A stretch of 64,000 nucleotides of DNA from assembly GCF_016900375.1 (NCBI RefSeq), contig NZ_JACJKB010000003.1:186001-250000 (forward strand), given 5' to 3'. Origin of the DNA: Collinsella tanakaei (GTDB lineage: Bacteria; Actinomycetota; Coriobacteriia; Coriobacteriales; Coriobacteriaceae). Under the pieces are notes generated by a model. The model made no database searches, was not told where the DNA came from, and worked only from the letters and a program-made list of their open reading frames with translations. The first letter of the stretch is position 1. Each line of letters opens with the position of its first letter. The position numbers and the translations under genes are program-made. This document shows, in pieces, positions 62,141-64,000 of this stretch.

Positions 62141-63013
62141 ATGGACAGCAGCTCGGCGCATAGCAAACCGACCGTCGGCGTCGTACTCGAAGGCGGCGGC
62201 TTTCGCGGCATGTACACCTCGGGCGTGATCGACGTCTGGATGGAGCGCGGCCTCACGGCCGACGCGACCGTGGGCGTCTCCGCAGGCGCGACCTTCGGCT
62301 GCAATTTCAAATCGAAGCAGATCGGCCGCTCGCTGCGCTACAACAAGAAGTACTGCGCCGACCCCCGCTACGCGAGCCTGCGCAACTGGATCTTCAAGGG
62401 CGACCTGTTCAGCCGCGACTTCGCGTACGGCGAGCTGCCTTGGAAGCTCGATGTGTTCGACAGCGCCACCTTTGCTGCCGACCCTATGCGCTTCACCGTG
62501 GTGGCAACCGACATCAACGCCGGTAAGGCCGTGTACCACGACCTCGGCCCGGGCGATGTGGGCGACATCGAGTGGATTCGCGCGTCGGCCTCGATCCCCA
62601 TGGTCTCGCATCCCGTGTACCTCGAGGGCCGCGAGCTGCTCGACGGCGGCGTCGCTGACTCCATCCCCTACCGCTGGATGCTCGATCAGGGCTACGACCG
62701 CACCGTCGTGGTGCTCACGCAGCCCGCGGGATACCGCAAGGAACCCAACAGCCTCCTGCCGCTGCTGCGTGTCTGGCTGCATCGCTACCCGCGCCTGGTC
62801 GAGCTGCTTGCCGACCGTCACGAGCGCTACAACAGGCAGCTCGACGAGCTCGCCGAGCTCGAGTCCCAAGGCAGGGTATTCGTCGTCCGGCCGAGCGAAT
62901 CCGTCAAGATGCCCATGATGGTACGCGACCCCGAGATTCTCGACCGGGCTTACCGAATCGGACGCGCCGATGCCGAGCGGACCATTGGGGCCCTGCAGGC
63001 CTACCTTTCATAG
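62141..63013 (+). CDS. Patatin-like phospholipase
   Basis: A 290-residue cytoplasmic serine hydrolase of the patatin family. The oxyanion glycine loop is LEGGGFRGMYTSG, the nucleophile serine is in VGVSAGATFG (GXSXG), and the catalytic Asp is in LLDGGVADSIP. It resembles the YjjU/RssA-like bacterial branch. AAAGGA precedes the ATG, and a TATACT -10-like site lies at 62108-62113. It is monocistronic between the helicase and a small HTH gene. Confidence 0.88.
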   Translation: MDSSSAHSKPTVGVVLEGGGFRGMYTSGVIDVWMERGLTADATVGVSAGATFGCNFKSKQIGRSLRYNKKYCADPRYASLRNWIFKGDLFSRDFAYGELPWKLDVFDSATFAADPMRFTVVATDINAGKAVYHDLGPGDVGDIEWIRASASIPMVSHPVYLEGRELLDGGVADSIPYRWMLDQGYDRTVVVLTQPAGYRKEPNSLLPLLRVWLHRYPRLVELLADRHERYNRQLDELAELESQGRVFVVRPSESVKMPMMVRDPEILDRAYRIGRADAERTIGALQAYLS

Positions 63014-63145
63014 CGGGTTCAACCGCCCGACGACGCCTCGCCATACGTTCGCATTACCGACCGACCCCGTTGGCAGATGTTGCGCAACTGTGAACGTATT
63101 GTGGAACTACAATTCAGACGACGGCGTCGAAAGCGAGGAGGAACC

Positions 63146-63460
63146 ATGCCCGAGCATAAGGGACCTGCCCTGATTGATCCCGAGGGGGGCAGACACGACC
63201 TGACACAACGTCAATTCGAGGTCATCGTCGCCATGGCATCGCGCTTGGGCCTCGACATCATGCCCTCGTCGGACTCAACGGACGACGCCCTCATCTCCAC
63301 CGGCCAGGCCGCCGAGATCCTCGGCGTCTCGCGTCGCACGGTCACGCGCATGCTCGACCGCGGCGAGCTTCCGGGCATACGCCTGGGGCCGAATCACCAC
63401 CGCAGCGTGCGTCTCGTCGATGTGCTGGCCTTTCAAGACCACGGCGGCGTGCGCGCCTAG
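63146..63460 (+). CDS. Excisionase-type helix-turn-helix protein
   Basis: A 104-residue protein with a MerR/excisionase-like HTH: STGQAAEILGVSRRTVTRML, then DRGELPGIRLGPNHHRSVRL. Such proteins are found as excisionases, regulators and antitoxins. No integrase or toxin is adjacent. GAGGAGG precedes the ATG at 63146, and TACAAT (63108-63113) is a likely -10. The next gene, thpR, follows by 34 bases and may be cotranscribed. Confidence 0.8.
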   Translation: MPEHKGPALIDPEGGRHDLTQRQFEVIVAMASRLGLDIMPSSDSTDDALISTGQAAEILGVSRRTVTRMLDRGELPGIRLGPNHHRSVRLVDVLAFQDHGGVRA

Positions 63461-63494
63461 CGCAGCGCGACCGCATCGAAAGGAACAAGCTGCT

Positions 63495-64000
63495 TTGAGA
63501 GCTTTCATCGCGCTGGAGCTACCGTACGAATTCGAGGACGAGCTGGCGGGTTGTGCCCGCCAGCTCGCTTCCGTTGTGTCGGGACGGTTCATGAAGCGCA
63601 GCACCTACCACGTGACGCTCGCGTTTTTGGGCGATATCGACGAGGGCGAGGCGCGCAACGCGATGGATGCCCTCGACGCTGCCTGTGCGGACATGGGGCC
63701 TGTGCCCCTGAGCGCCGAGGGCCTGGGAACCTTCGGCCGGCCGCGCGACGCGACGCTCTGGCTCGGACTTGCGCGCAGCACACAGCTCATGGATCTGGCA
63801 AGCCGCGTGCGCACTGAACTCGAAAGCCGCGGCATCGCCTTTGACGCCAAGCCCTTCCTGCCGCACATCACCCTCGTCCGGCGGGCGCGCATCCCCGCAG
63901 GGGCGCTGCCCGACCTGCCTTTTCCCCTGCCCGCCGAGGCGACAGACGTAACGCTGTTCAAGAGCATCCTCGACCAGTCCGGCGCGACGTACAAGCCGCT
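63495..64000 (+). CDS. thpR: RNA 2',3'-cyclic phosphodiesterase, truncated at window end
   Basis: The first 168 residues of a ThpR/LigT family 2H phosphoesterase, which opens 2',3'-cyclic phosphates on RNA. Both catalytic HxT motifs are present, in TYHVTLAFLGDI and LPHITLVRR. The start is TTG at 63495, giving RAFIALELPYEFEDEL next, with AAAGGA upstream. The frame is open to the right edge with only the end missing. It fits the RNA-processing character of this end of the window. Confidence 0.88.
   Translation, partial: MRAFIALELPYEFEDELAGCARQLASVVSGRFMKRSTYHVTLAFLGDIDEGEARNAMDALDAACADMGPVPLSAEGLGTFGRPRDATLWLGLARSTQLMDLASRVRTELESRGIAFDAKPFLPHITLVRRARIPAGALPDLPFPLPAEATDVTLFKSILDQSGATYKP

Noticed and set aside
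63146-63460. Excisionase of a mobile element or antitoxin of a TA pair
   Set aside because: No integrase, att site or toxin gene is adjacent; the next gene is thpR, so only a general HTH call is kept.

Overview
The window is GC-rich DNA from an anaerobic actinobacterium, most likely of the class Coriobacteriia and probably Collinsella-like. The reasons are the GC-biased codon use, actinobacterial-type ribosomal proteins and RNA polymerase, a [FeFe]-hydrogenase, Tat-type lipoprotein signals and frequent GTG/TTG starts. This placement is inferred from sequence character, not from a database match.

Region 1 to 29.4 kb is dominated by minus-strand housekeeping genes. In transcription order they are rplJ-rplL, rpoB-rpoC, rpsL-rpsG-fusA-rpsJ and rplC-rplD-rplW-rplB-rpsS-rplV-rpsC-rplP-rpmC-rpsQ-rplN-rplX. 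This is the classical rplJL/rpoBC/str/S10 order, but it is broken by unrelated genes at several joints. galU, aqpZ and a Schlafen/AlbA_2-type gene lie between rplL and rpoB. A double-glycine-leader peptide, a NifX-like gene and a DUF559-like gene lie between rpoC and rpsL. An oxidoreductase and a histidine phosphatase lie between rpsJ and rplC. tuf is missing after fusA, and the S10/spc block stops after rplX, where a twice-frameshifted GH30 glycosidase pseudogene follows. An L10 leader with an attenuator precedes rplJ.

Region 29.7 to 38 kb is plus-strand accessory metabolism and signalling: an APC permease, a metal-dependent amidohydrolase, a LytS-type sensor kinase with a LytTR regulator, a convergent aminotransferase, and a flavodoxin-fold protein. 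Region 38.1 to 50.9 kb holds a probable conflict/defence module. It consists of a TerB_N/TerB_C protein, an overlapping DUF2791 (BrxD-like) ATPase and, 7 kb downstream on the same strand, an Lhr-like DEAD helicase. An AT-rich island, a [FeFe]-hydrogenase, an ABC transporter and a methyltransferase separate the ATPase from the helicase. The TerB and helicase promoters carry near-identical LexA/SOS-box-like operators at the same spacing.

Region 51 to 64 kb holds a CapA-like lipoprotein, a spermidine-synthase-like protein, Elp3, a divergent Trm9-like methyltransferase with a GNAT partner, TrmB, a second DUF559-like protein, a Ski2/HelY-type RNA helicase, a patatin-like lipase, a small HTH protein and a truncated ThpR. 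This stretch is rich in tRNA-modification and RNA-processing genes.

The intergenic DNA is unusually structured. There are several perfect 34-47 bp inverted repeats in at least three sequence families. There is also a set of three operon-end hairpins that share invariant internal-loop sequences (TTCCACGC and GCTTAGGAA) with covarying stems, which looks like an undescribed structured RNA or terminator class. No tRNA, rRNA, CRISPR array or transposase gene was found.
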